Assembly (NCBI RefSeq): GCF_932526225.1
Contig: NC_064043.1
Span: 6,563,501-6,627,500 of the forward strand
DNA length: 64,000 bases
Reading direction: 5' to 3'
From: Nematostella vectensis
Lineage: Eukaryota; Cnidaria; Anthozoa; Actiniaria; Edwardsiidae
Below are positions 21,402-32,600 of the stretch, piece by piece. Numbering within the stretch: position 1 is the first letter of the stretch; every line of letters starts with the position of its first letter. The notes beneath the pieces were generated by a model. That model was not told where the DNA came from and made no database searches. It saw only the letters and a list, made by a program, of their open reading frames with translations. The position numbers and the translations under genes were made by a program.

Positions 21402-24400
21402 ATGAAGCCGCCAAAAGGGATAGTGGTGGTTATACTACTGCTGGGGTTTTCCATGTTACAGGTGAGCGAAAATTATCATCAGCACTAAACCGTGTCTCGT
21501 AACCACAAACAATAAAACACGATCGCTTCAATAAACTTGATAGCTCTGTTTATCAATGTTTTTTTTTTAAATAAATTGGATTTGTAAAAAGGCAGATCAG
21601 AAGGTCTTTCCCTACGAAAGTTTAAGAAAAATTGTTTTAGTATTTGTCAAATGTATAGTACGCTAGAAAAAGGATTTGCTTATTGGTACTTCAAAGATGT
21701 AAGTTTTTGCAAGTCGAATGTACTTGCTAGTTCTTGTCGAATTTTACAAGAAAATCACTGCTTTCTTATTTAATCTAAATAATCATAAAAAAAATACTGC
21801 ACGCTTCTGCCCTGAATAAAAAAGTAGGGACTACTTGTCTTTTATGTATTTTGAAAAATCGCACTTGGTACGATTACATGGTAATTGGAAGAATATTTTA
21901 TTTACCAAATGCCATTAAAACGTTAGCACAGGAAGCTTTTCAGTCGTGGTGGACTTCACAGACAGTGTTTTCATTTCTATAAATTGTTTTCTCTTGTTAA
22001 CCGGTAACAAAAAGCCTATATTACCCATAGTAATCTTAAGATTTTTGACACTTTTATTTTCTATCTCATATGCAGAGGAATTCAAAGCATAAGGTTCGAA
22101 AGTGAAATATTATCTATCCAAAAGAAACCACATAAAGGAGTTAAAAGGCTTGGACGGGGTTTGTCTTTGTAAAATCTTTTAACACTTGTCAAAATAAACA
22201 ATTACTCCCCCATTACTATAGATAAACTGAGACCATCAACATAACCTCACGCCTCTTGCTCCTGTTGCTCCACTCCAAAATACATAAATCCTACTCCTCG
22301 TAGAAGGGGCTATAAGATCGTTGACTTTGGCAATGAGGCTGTAACTTTGAGTTTCGAATTTTCTGAATTAATGCATAGTTTGCAAGAAACAAAATAAAAA
22401 TGTCTTCTTCGAGACAATTGGTGCTAATTTGTAGACATTGTCTTATCTATGGAATACCCCCTATTGGGACTCGTTGGAGATCTATAAAGACTGTCGATTA
22501 TGCATTGCTATGACCTTATGTGGCATAACAATCACTTGTCACGTAATCATTTACGTACATAATCAATTACATCATTACTAGTGCTAATCCTATAAATAAC
22601 TAAATTGACGAACCGTTTCTAGGTAGCCTCAGCAAGGTTCACGCCCCAGTACCTCGCAGACTGTGGAGACAACGAGTACCTCGCCGGTACTGTCTGCCGA
22701 GAGTGCCCGCCATGCCCCGCGGGCGAGCAAAGCACGTTGCATTGTGGGTACAAACAGACTGTTAATGGGTTGCGGAAGACCGGTGCCTCTTGTGAAAAGT
22801 GCCCTCCTGGGACTTATAAGGAGGGATCCGTGGGGATGTGCGAGGATTGTGATCCCGGATGCCCCAAGGGAAAGACACCTATCCTCCAGTGTAACAGCAC
22901 TTCAAATATTAAATGCACCGACTGCCCGCTAGGGTAAGTACTCCATCCATTCCTTATCATGGTCATCTTAATAAGTACGCAGTATTTGCTTTAAATGGCC
23001 TCGTCTCCCCTGGGCGCCTCTTGGCAAAGGTTGAGTATAGTATTTCTAATTCATTGTCTCCCCCCCCCCCCCCCTAGTATCCAATAGTTCCCGTCCCTCT
23101 CTATTTCATCTTGTGTTTAAATTCAAGCCCTCCTCTCTCCCCCTCCCCCCTTTGTCCCCATTCATTTGTCCCCATGTCCTCCTCCTCAATTGTCTCTTTC
23201 ACCCCCCTTGCTAAGTCTATTACCTTTTCCTATTGCTTATTTGTTCATTCAATTCCGTAGATACTTTGAGTATGGGCTTAACAAGGACTGTGTAAAGTGC
23301 TCGCCCTGCTGCGGTGACCCAACGGTTTTTAACGCGAATGAACATCTCATCCGGAAATGCGAAAAAGATGGAATGGGTCACTGCAGTTGCCGTCCCCTGA
23401 TATGTGAGATTCCGACAAAAACGGCGTGTCCGACTTTGAGACCACCTGTCCGGAACACCAACACGCGGCAGACTACAACACACTGGGTAACAAGACAGCG
23501 TACAGTGAAAGTACGCGAAACAACGACGCCGCACACCCCGCGGCAGACATCACGTCCTAGACAGCTGGTGGCCATGCAAGATAATTTACATAAGGACGAG
23601 GAAGAAAGGGCGGACACGAAAGGTATTTATCAATAAACCTTTTAATAGGGCTGCTCCAGAGTTTGGACCATGGGTCAATAGGACCAATAGGATTACTAGG
23701 ACCACCCATTTAAAGCAAAACGGTGATAGTGTCACGGGGGTTATGACAATGTTAGCCAAGACAGCGTAGTTTATGGTGCTTACTTTAATCGCTCGAGGGG
23801 TCATCTGCTGTGACTCTGACTCTCTTTACTCTGATTCTAACTCCCAACTTCAACTCTACTCAACTTAAGAGCATACATGCTTAGGAGCATACAATATGTG
23901 ACTGAAAGCTTGGAGAACTTTGGTGTAGTTCTCATAAATTGAACCTCTACCACCCTTTGAAAAAGTCTAGATTTGCCATTGGAGGTTGAAAGGTCAGAGG
24001 TTTGAAACCTAGATTGGTGATTTGATCTTGGTCGAACGTTGGCGCAATTGGCTCAATAAGTTTGGCTTTATCCATCTGACGCCGACAGCCAACCACATGG
24101 CGTGGTGACACAATGTTTGTGCTATTGTTGGTGCTATGCCCATGGTTGACACTACGTTGTTTCTATTGGCCCATGGTTGACACTACGTTGTTTCTATTGG
24201 CCCATGGTTGACACTACGTTGTTTCTATTGGCCCATGGTTGACACTACGTTGGTGCTATGCAGGGCCGTAGCAGGGGGTGGGGCACTGGGGGCACGTTAT
24301 TATAAGAAAATGACCAGTAGGGGCGTGTCTGTACCCCCATTGTTTTCTTAACGTTTCTGTATCGTGCCCACCCAATAATTCGAGGTCTGTTACGGCTATG

Positions 24401-27400
24401 TATTGGCCCATGGTTGACCCAATGTTGACGTTACTGGCCCATTTTCCTTTCCAAATTTGGTCCAAAGTTTGACTCGTTGACCCATTGCTTTGCTTCCTTT
24501 AAAGCGTTTTCTTGTCATTTCATTTTTCAATTTTTTTTAAAGAGCTCCGTGTCAGCGTGTGGATAGTCGTGCCGATTGCCGCTCTCTTGTTGTTGTTGGG
24601 CGGGTCTATGATTACTATGGTCTTTCAACGTCGTAAAGTGTGCAAGAGGTTACCTTTGCAAGAGGATCACTTAGACGTCTCACGCTCGAAAGCCATCGAG
24701 TTTGAAGATTTTCAAGAGTTTAAGGCAGAGCCTACGGTCATGAGTGAGTAAATACACTTGCAAATACACCGTAGTTATTGTTAACAAATAGAAGCAATAA
24801 CAAAGGAGTGGCTTATCGTCATTCTTTGATTTATTTTTTACAAGTTCTAGTATAACGGAGTTAGCCAATGATTAATCCCTTTCAACATTATTTGATAGAC
24901 ATGGCTCAAAGAATCTACCCTGGTAAAGACGAGACACTTGCGCAAGCTTCACTTAGTGGTAAGTCGAGATAACCTAGACTTGGCAACATACAACAAACTA
25001 GCGAAAGAAAAAGTTTAAAGCGCGACACACACAAAAAATACTAAATTGAAATATGTTTTCTTCATCAGATAGTGTGCAAAATAGTACTTCTCAAGATGAT
25101 GACACCACAACCAGCAGCATAAATAGTGCAACAGAGTTCTCGAGTGCCTACAGAATAGAAGTACTTAGCAGTGATGATGGATACTATGCCACGCATGCGC
25201 AAGATTTCAGTCTAAGTCCCACATGGATTAGGAGGAGCGCAGAGTCAATAGTAAATCGAACCAACAACAATACGGATGTCGATGGTAGCGTTAGGGATGA
25301 CCCATTGCAGTCCAACATGGACCATCATCAGCATCCGATACGCGACGCAGAGGAAAATAGCGAGAACCAATCCTTACGGTCGCACTTTTCAGAACAGGGG
25401 GGTGAATCAACCGTTAAAGGCGAAAAAAAGGTCAATGATACGCAAGGAAAAATGTCCATTCCCGTGACGGCCAAGACAGCAGACGACACAGTTGTGGTAG
25501 CAACAGGCCTAAATCAAGAGAAGAAAAACGAGGCCGCCTCGCAGGAAACTCAGGGTATATGCAACACATTCTACTCGTGCAACCTATAGCATGTTCGTCT
25601 CAGAAAGAGGGGGGGGGGGGTGCTTATTGTACTATAAGAGACTAAGAGTTACGTAATGCATAGTTTAGGATCCTAAGGTCGGATCTAGATAAATAAACTT
25701 CCTCGGTCGAAACTGTTCACTGCGAGTTTAAGTATTCTGAGAACTCCCGCCGTCAATCTTTAAAGCTGCTACTTACTTTATTCAATCAAAGTTTTTGATT
25801 TAACGGTCATTCAATCAAAGTTTTTTATTTAACACGTTTAGCACCCTCTGATGGGTCAACGCATGGTAGTGAGATGGCTTGGCTGGAAGCCATCGAATTC
25901 TTGAAACAGTTTTTTTTTTCGCTTGATGTTTGTGAGGGCGAGTTCGCGGACTACTTGAAATAGCAGTAACTACATAAGACCTCCGTCTTCTATAAACATA
26001 TTGTCTTACGACCCTTTCTATTATCATCGTGTTGATTGACCCTCTTAAGCCTAGAGGGGGATTCGGTAGAGTACATTGCACAGATTGCTATCTAACCAAT
26101 TGTTCTATTGCTCCCCCAGCAACCAAGCTTAAATGTACGTGCCCAAAAAGACCAACTTCTGACAAAAACAAAGAAGACAAAACAAGGACTAAGGAAACTT
26201 CGGTAAGACGCTTGGTAAAAATAACCTTTAACCTAGCTTAGTCTAAATTCAAATGGTCTGTTCTTTATATCTTCCCTGTACACAGAGAATGGCGCTCTTG
26301 GCAAAACTACACGTGCATGGCGACACAAGTGTCATCCTTCAACTCTTTACCTAACAATAAAACCCCACAACACACACGGGCTTCTAGCGACAACCAGACG
26401 GATTGCATTCTAAACAATTTCAAAGTGTTTAAAGTGTTATAAGTGATCAAAACTGTTCGACTCACTAATAGACCTCCCGGGGTCAAGCAATTTAAGAACG
26501 CATCTATATTAAGTTATACAAAAAACAATGTATCATTACGGGTGTCAACGATCTTGGCGCCAACTAACTGAATCACTAGCAACGTAGTAGGGGATCTTAT
26601 GTTTAAAATAATTTTATTTGCTTAACTAACGGTTCAGGCCCTTGAAGATTTCAAGGGCTATGGTTCGAACCCTTGAAGGGAATTCGAGAAGGAACTTAGA
26701 CATGAGTCGCCCGCACCCGAAGCGTTGACATGTGGGAATGTTTGACAGCACAAACAAGGATGTTATGTACTGCTTGTCAGAAACACTGCAATGGCATTTC
26801 CACAGTTCACAACGCTCGCATAATACCCTGTATGTTCTCCACATTACGTGCGGCACGAAGAAGATTGTTATCCCCTAATATTGGTGCAAATTAAGTGTTG
26901 TAAGGAGTGCTTTTCGAGACAGAAATCAGAGCAAAATGCAAATAAATCCAACTATTGTATTGCGTATGGGAGCCTACACAAACACAGGGGCGGATATAGG
27001 ATCAGAAAGGAGGGGGACAAGTATGAATTCGGGGGCGGGGAGATGCAATACAAAAAAACAGTAAAGTGGTTTTCTTTTAGAACTTCTTAGCTCTAATGGT
27101 GGAGAGGGGCTCAGCCCCCACCCCTCCCCCCCTTAGATCCGCCACCGAAACACCCATCTATTTACTGTAGCCTGTCGCCCTAATGTTATTGTTCCCCCTT
27201 CCAGAAATCACCTCTTCCAGATATGAAGCCTCGTTTCAAACCCTGCACAGCAGAAATACTGCGATGTACGTGTGGCGACTGCGTCTACCGGCCGTATGAT
27301 AGAAACAGCGTAGCTCAAGCTTGCAACTGCTCAAGTATGTATTGAACATACCCTCTTGGGCAGGCCAAAGACCCCGGATGATCACACGCGCGCATTTCCC

Positions 27401-28102
27401 ACTTTTGTGAGTTCCCGTTTGGCGCACGGTCCCTTGAAGGACGGTAAAAACTTCGTGATCCATAGTTCATAGACTAGTGCTTTTTTAGCAAGCAAGATCT
27501 CGTCAACAACGTCAGAAGATTGGTCCTCTCAAGCTGTGTGAGTGAGAAAAACAAAATCAAACTCCTTATAAACCGGAAAAATAAGATCTGCAGTCTTTGA
27601 CAATCCCGAAGAGAGAATGTATAAATTAAACTTTCCGGGCGTTATTTATTCAACCGAAAATACCACAATTGCTCTCCACCCCTAAGTTGTCACACTTGGT
27701 GTACTTTGCTAAGATGAAAGAATGACAGTTGACAGATAATTGAATCTCTTTTCAGGGTGTTCCCCACATCCGAGTGACGACTTGTTCAAAGTCATTGAGC
27801 GAAACTGCCTTCACAAAAAGATCTGCAAAGAGTTGAACAAGACTGGCATTGCAAACTGGTGTGACGTCATGAGCTACATGCGCAAAGATGCCATGATTCC
27901 CGACATCGATGCGCATAACCCTGCTGCTGATGTACTTCAAAGACTGCGGGCTCACAGGCCGAATCTCAAGCTAGGAGAGTTTACTGAAATTCTCGAGAAG
28001 ATTGGTCGGCGGGATGTTATTCACGAGATTGAAAATCACCACAGAACATGCCATCTGTGCATTAGAAACTCTTTCGACTTTACTTACGTTAGTTACAGTT
28101 GA
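21402..28102 (+). CDS. TNF receptor superfamily member with death domain, nine exons, about 679 residues
   Basis: Plus-strand coding exons are 21402-21461, 22623-22933, 23261-23622, 24543-24743, 24899-24958, 25069-25554, 26120-26202, 27205-27334 and 27756-28102; all phases agree. Exon 1 encodes a leader (VVVILLLGFSMLQ). Exons 2-3 encode the cysteine-rich ligand-binding repeats (CRECPPCPAGEQS, CEKCPPGTYKEG, CVKCSPCCGDP) and a Thr-rich stalk. Exon 4 holds the membrane helix (WIVVPIAALLLLLGGSMITM) followed by PLQE, which fits the TRAF2-type consensus. Exon 6 is acidic and Ser/Asn-rich. Exons 7-8 add cytoplasmic cysteine clusters (KCTCPKRP, CTCGDCVYRP, CNCSRC). Exon 9 is a death domain (WCDVMSYMRKD, LQRLRAHRP, FTEILEKIGRRDVIHEIE). 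It is likely a cell-surface receptor that recruits death-domain adaptors. It resembles p75NTR/EDAR-type receptors, but I would not assign orthology. Confidence 0.9.
21462..22622 (+). other. TNF-receptor intron 1
   Basis: Runs from a GTGAGC donor to a TTTCTAG acceptor. AT-rich, no repeat family or coding signal recognised. Intron 2 (22934-23260) is notable only for long C and CT tracts before its acceptor. Confidence 0.6.
24118..24255. repeat. Short tandem repeat, unit about 33 bp, four copies
   Basis: CCCATGGTTGACACTACGTT followed by GTTTCTATTGG is repeated about four times in TNF-receptor intron 3; a degenerate unit appears near 24410. It abuts a dispersed repeat fragment at 24262. Confidence 0.8.
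24262..24395. repeat. Dispersed repeat family (GTAGCAGGGGGTGGGGCACT), first copy
   Basis: This sequence with AAGAAAATGACCAGTAGGGG and a C-rich end recurs at 28745-28885 and 41745-41925, with a weaker relative near 43600-43670. All lie in introns or intergenic DNA. The family is unclassified, without clear terminal repeats. Confidence 0.6.
26988..27146. mobile_element. hAT-like MITE, about 160 bp
   Basis: The left end AGGGGCGGATATAGGATC and right end TTAGATCCGCCACCG are imperfect inverted repeats. AAACAC is present just outside both ends. It lies in TNF-receptor intron 7, directly upstream of the exon starting at 27205. GGGGCGGAT ends are common in short hAT derivatives. Confidence 0.55.
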
Positions 28103-28308
28103 AGATAGCTATATATATAAATCTTTTGTTTGTAAAATGCATATAGTACTTGTACAGAAATCTTTTTTTCTTTGTGAGAAAACTACCCTTAAGTTTGTTT
28201 GGAGGAATAGGTTTGCATGTTATTTAGGCCATTGTCGGATTATCATAGCTGTTTTTTTTTTCCGTAAAATAGTAAAATAACTATTATGTAAGATTTAGCC
28301 TTCAGATA

Positions 28309-28314
28309 AATAAA
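28309..28314 (+). promoter_or_regulatory. Candidate polyadenylation signal AATAAA of the TNF-receptor gene
   Basis: AATAAA lies 207 bp after the stop codon at 28102, in an AT-rich 3' region. A second AATAAA occurs about 30 bases later. Either would end the transcript before the convergent EOGT gene, whose stop is at 29193. Confidence 0.55.
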
Positions 28315-28744
28315 GTATTTAAAATACTTTTATGTATAATTTGAATAAAGTTTACGTATTATATACTGTATTATATATGTTTACTTCCGCACTTATTTCG
28401 CTGGAAAATAAATTCGGAATTGATACTTTTAAATAATCCATAACCTCGCCTTGTATTACCAACTTTCCTGAGATCTCTGATAAATTCCACACGACTTTTT
28501 TGTCTGTCCATTTGGAGCTCAATTAAAATCACGTGTTTTACAAGGGAATGCTGCTGTGCAAACTCTCAGATTGTTCATATAGGGGCGTGTCCAGAAAAAC
28601 AGGGAACCCATCTATTTCCAAATCTAAATAAACAAACAAGTCAAACTTAAAAACCTTTAAAACCATACTCAAATACCTTCAGCATTTTTTTTTTGCGAGG
28701 ATTACTCGCCTCATTGTTATGCTGAACGGTCCAGCATGGTTTGG

Positions 28745-28885
28745 TCCAGGAGAGTAGCAGGGGGTGGGGCACTGGGGCAGGTGACCCCAAAAATTTTCAA
28801 CAATTATAAGAAAATGACCAGTAGGGGCGTGGCTGTGCCCCCCCCCTCAATATTTTCCTAATGTTTCTGTATCCCCCCCATATGA
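28745..28885. repeat. Dispersed repeat family, second copy
   Basis: Same family as 24262-24395 (GTAGCAGGGGGTGGGGCACT, then AAGAAAATGACCAGTAGGGG). It lies between the convergent 3' ends of the TNF-receptor and EOGT genes. Confidence 0.6.
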
Positions 28886-29192
28886 CATAGTTCATACAGT
28901 CTGATAAGCAAAATCTCTAGAAAATCAAGAAAACGAGGTTGCTTTCATACCGCTCGAGGTTGTTTTCATACCGCGCGCGTCAGTTGTGCTTTTTTTCACT
29001 TGCCCCAGGCTCAAGCGGCCATACAATGAATTTAAACTCCGAACCCGTTTTAAAATATACGATTGGTACAAGTGTGAAGTATTTTGGAAAGCCCGAGGGA
29101 ATCGACGCTACGTACGTGGCTACTATCTCTTATACTGTAGATTATACTGTAGTTAGCACGTATTGCTCTGATTCTGAGTACCTTCTAACTAT

Positions 29193-29535
29193 TTATGGGT
29201 CTGGCTTGTCTTCGCTGTGATGGCTGCGCTTGGCCTTGACAGCATCTGCTGCTTGATAGATAAGCCTCATGAACTCCTCAACGTCGAAGCCATAGTTTGT
29301 GAACTTGGCATGTGCACCGAGAGTGGGGTGGTGACCCTATAGGAGAGAGGAAAAAAACTAGCTCTGAGAAACACGGCCAATATTTTGTAGGTTCATTATC
29401 GTCGTCGTCGTCGTCATCATCATCAACATCATCATCATCATCATCATCAAAAATAACCTTTAACCTAGCTTAGTCTAAATTCAAATGGTCTGTTCTTTAT
29501 ATCTTCCCTGTACACAGAGAATGGCGCTCTTGGCG

Positions 29536-29622
<87 letters not shown>

Positions 29623-32600
29623 CTTGGCCTCAGCCGAGATGACCCGTAAGATTTTACTTGGCAAATACTGCCACAAGGCAGGTTTCACAAAGTGCTGTAT
29701 TTAGCTGCACCCCTATAAAGCGGCCAAGGCCACTTGTCCCGAGAGTGGTCGCATGATAGAGGTACCACTGCATACATCACTTGGCACGGTCACTAGGGTG
29801 GTCGCTTTATAGAGGTACCAATCTATACATCATTAGCTCGGTCCCTGGGATGGTTGCTTTATAGAGGTACCACTGTATACATCACTTGGCACGGTCACTA
29901 GGGTGGTCGCTTTATAGAGGTACCAATGTATACATCATTAGCTCGGTCCCTGGGGTGGTTGCTTAATAGAGGTACCACTTTATACATCACTTGGTACCAC
30001 TGTTTAGTTTAGTTTAGTTTATTGGCTTTGTCACACAAAAATACTTAAAAAAAAGGAAACAATGTGACGGGAGAAGAAAACAGGGCGTAAGCCCCAATTG
30101 AAATTCTTTCCCAACAAATTACAAACAATAAAAATTCTAAAACGAAAATAAAAATTGAATTACATAAATTTAAGCTCTATGAAATTATGGAGGTTGGTTA
30201 AAAGCAAGTTTCTCTAAATAGTGAGCTGATATCTGAAAGACGAAAGCGTAGTGCAAGATTTCATAAGTGAAGGAAGACTATTCCAAAGTTTGACAGTTCT
30301 AGGGAAATACGAATTCTTGTAATAATTTTGGTTGTGAGTGGAAAAAAGGCGGTAATTGTTAGGATGGTAATTTCGAGTATTGTATCGGGACGTGGCTGGA
30401 GAGAGAAGGCTAGCTAAACTAATGCTCACATCACCATTTTTTATTTTAAATAACAGAACTAGATCGGTTATGTCTCTTCGATATTCTAATGGGAGGAGCT
30501 TAAGAGTTTTTAGCCTTTCTGTGTATGAAACATCGGCGGGATAGTTCAAAATAAACTTGGATGCTCGACGCTGGATGTTCTCAATCAGAGCTTTGTGCTT
30601 GCCTGTCGAAGGCGACCAAATGCAAGAAGCATACTCCAGGTGGGGCCTAACAAGGGTGCAGTACAGCAGCTGCCTTGTAGTTGGGTCGAGGATGTAAGAA
30701 CAGACCCGCTTCACTAGTCCAAGCACCCTGTTTGCTTTTGCGCACATAGGCTCGATGTGAGGACCCCAAGACAGATCTTTGGTAATTGTAACGCCGAGGT
30801 CAGTCACCTGCGCTACTGGATCCAGGGTGCGATAGTTGGTAAGGGTACGGAGGACGCTTAGTGGAACGCTTCTTTGACATGTGCACCACTTTACACTTAG
30901 ATGCACTAAACTCCATGCCGTGCTCTAGACTCCAGCTGTACAGGGAGTCAAGGTCAGCCTGCAACGAGGTTGAAGAACTTGCAGTGTCTATAGAGCGGTA
31001 GAGCTTAGAATCATCAGCATAAAGAGCGATGTTTGAGCCTTGCTGCACGTAGTTAGGCATATCGTTGGCATATACTAGGAACAACAGGGGCCCAAGGATA
31101 GATCCTTGTGGGACCCCTGAGGTCACTGGCAGCCAAGAGGAGGACACACCATCGAGGACAACACGCTGCCGCCTTCCCGTTAGGTAGGACACAAACCATT
31201 TCATCAGAGAACCCGTGACTCCATGATGCTGCAGCTTGGAAATAAGCAGATGATGAGGGACTTTGTCAAAGGCCTTGGAAAGGTCTAGATGAATGACATC
31301 AATGTCCTTCCCCCCTGCTAGTCTGTCTACGATGTCATGATAGACTTCAACAAGTTGCGTCACGGCGGATTTTCCCTTAAGGAATCCGTGTTGAAGCTGG
31401 TAAATATGGGGGGAAATGAAGTTGAAGCAGCGCTTGAAGACGAAGCGTTCAAGAACTTTTGACAGGATACACAGAAGAGAGATAGGCCTGTAGTTTTCTG
31501 CCAGGGTGGGGTCATCCTTCTTGAACACAGGTGTGACATTTGCGTCCTTCCAAAGCGCGGGAACGGATCCAAGAGACAGCGACAGATTAAACAACCGACA
31601 TAACGATGGTGCGATTTGATGAGCGGTGTTTTTCAGCAGAATACCAGGGATTTGATCCGTTCCACAGGCTTTGTGGGAGTCAAGATTTCGTAAGACATCC
31701 AGTACTTCAGGGACAGTGAGTTGGATAGAGCTCAGACCCAACACGGACTCACAGTTGGTAGGCTGGGCGCTAACAAATTCCTCGCTGGCGGATGGACTGA
31801 ATATGTAGTGAAAATATCTGTTTAACAGGTTAGCCATGTTCTTAGTATCTGTAACGAAGGCGTGGCCATCGCGAAAAAAATTCGGCGAAGGCTTGTTGGA
31901 AGTGCATGATTTTACGGATGTCCAGAAACGCCTTGGGTTGTCGGATATAACAGATTTTAGTTTTTCGGCGTGCTCTTTTTTCTTTTTGGAAAGCATTTGT
32001 TTCGCAGCGCGTCGAAGCTCATTGTATTTTCTTTCAGCAGCCAGCGATCCGGTTCTGTTTGCTTTTTTACGCTGCGCATCCTTCTTTTTGAGCAAAGAAC
32101 GCAGTTCGTGATCTATCCACGGGTAATCGCTCACATTCCTTGGTTTGGATTTCGGAATATGCTCGTTAACAGCTGCGAGAAATAGATCAGTCCGATTAGC
32201 GAGTAATGAATCGATGTTATCGCTTTGAGAGAAACTTAGCGGCTCCTGTCGTCCAGTCGATCTCACTGAGATTGAAGTCGCCAATCACTATTAACTGATC
32301 GTGTTTCGCTTTAGAAGCTAGGCGCAGAGTTTTCTTGAGTCGTTTTAGATATTCTAGGTCAGTGTCCTGCGGTCGGTAATAAATGATAGCCAGAATCTTG
32401 CGTCGTGAGTTAGGACGGAGCTCGCATGCTAAAAGTTCAGCGTCGGTTTCTAAATCACATCGACGAGGCTCACGATACTGTTTTTGACCGCCAGGAACAC
32501 TCCTCCTCCTCTACGGGACTGTCTGTCCCGTCTGTGGATGGTGTAGTCCGCGGAACTAGGGAGTAATTCGCAGTCCAGATAATTTGGATTCAGCCAAGAC

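Noticed and set aside
28939-29220. Plus-strand ORF of 93 residues
   Set aside because: It overlaps the EOGT 3' region in antisense and has no motif or splice support.
31836-32185. Plus-strand ORFs rich in Phe and Ser
   Set aside because: They are antisense shadows of the retrotransposon coding region.
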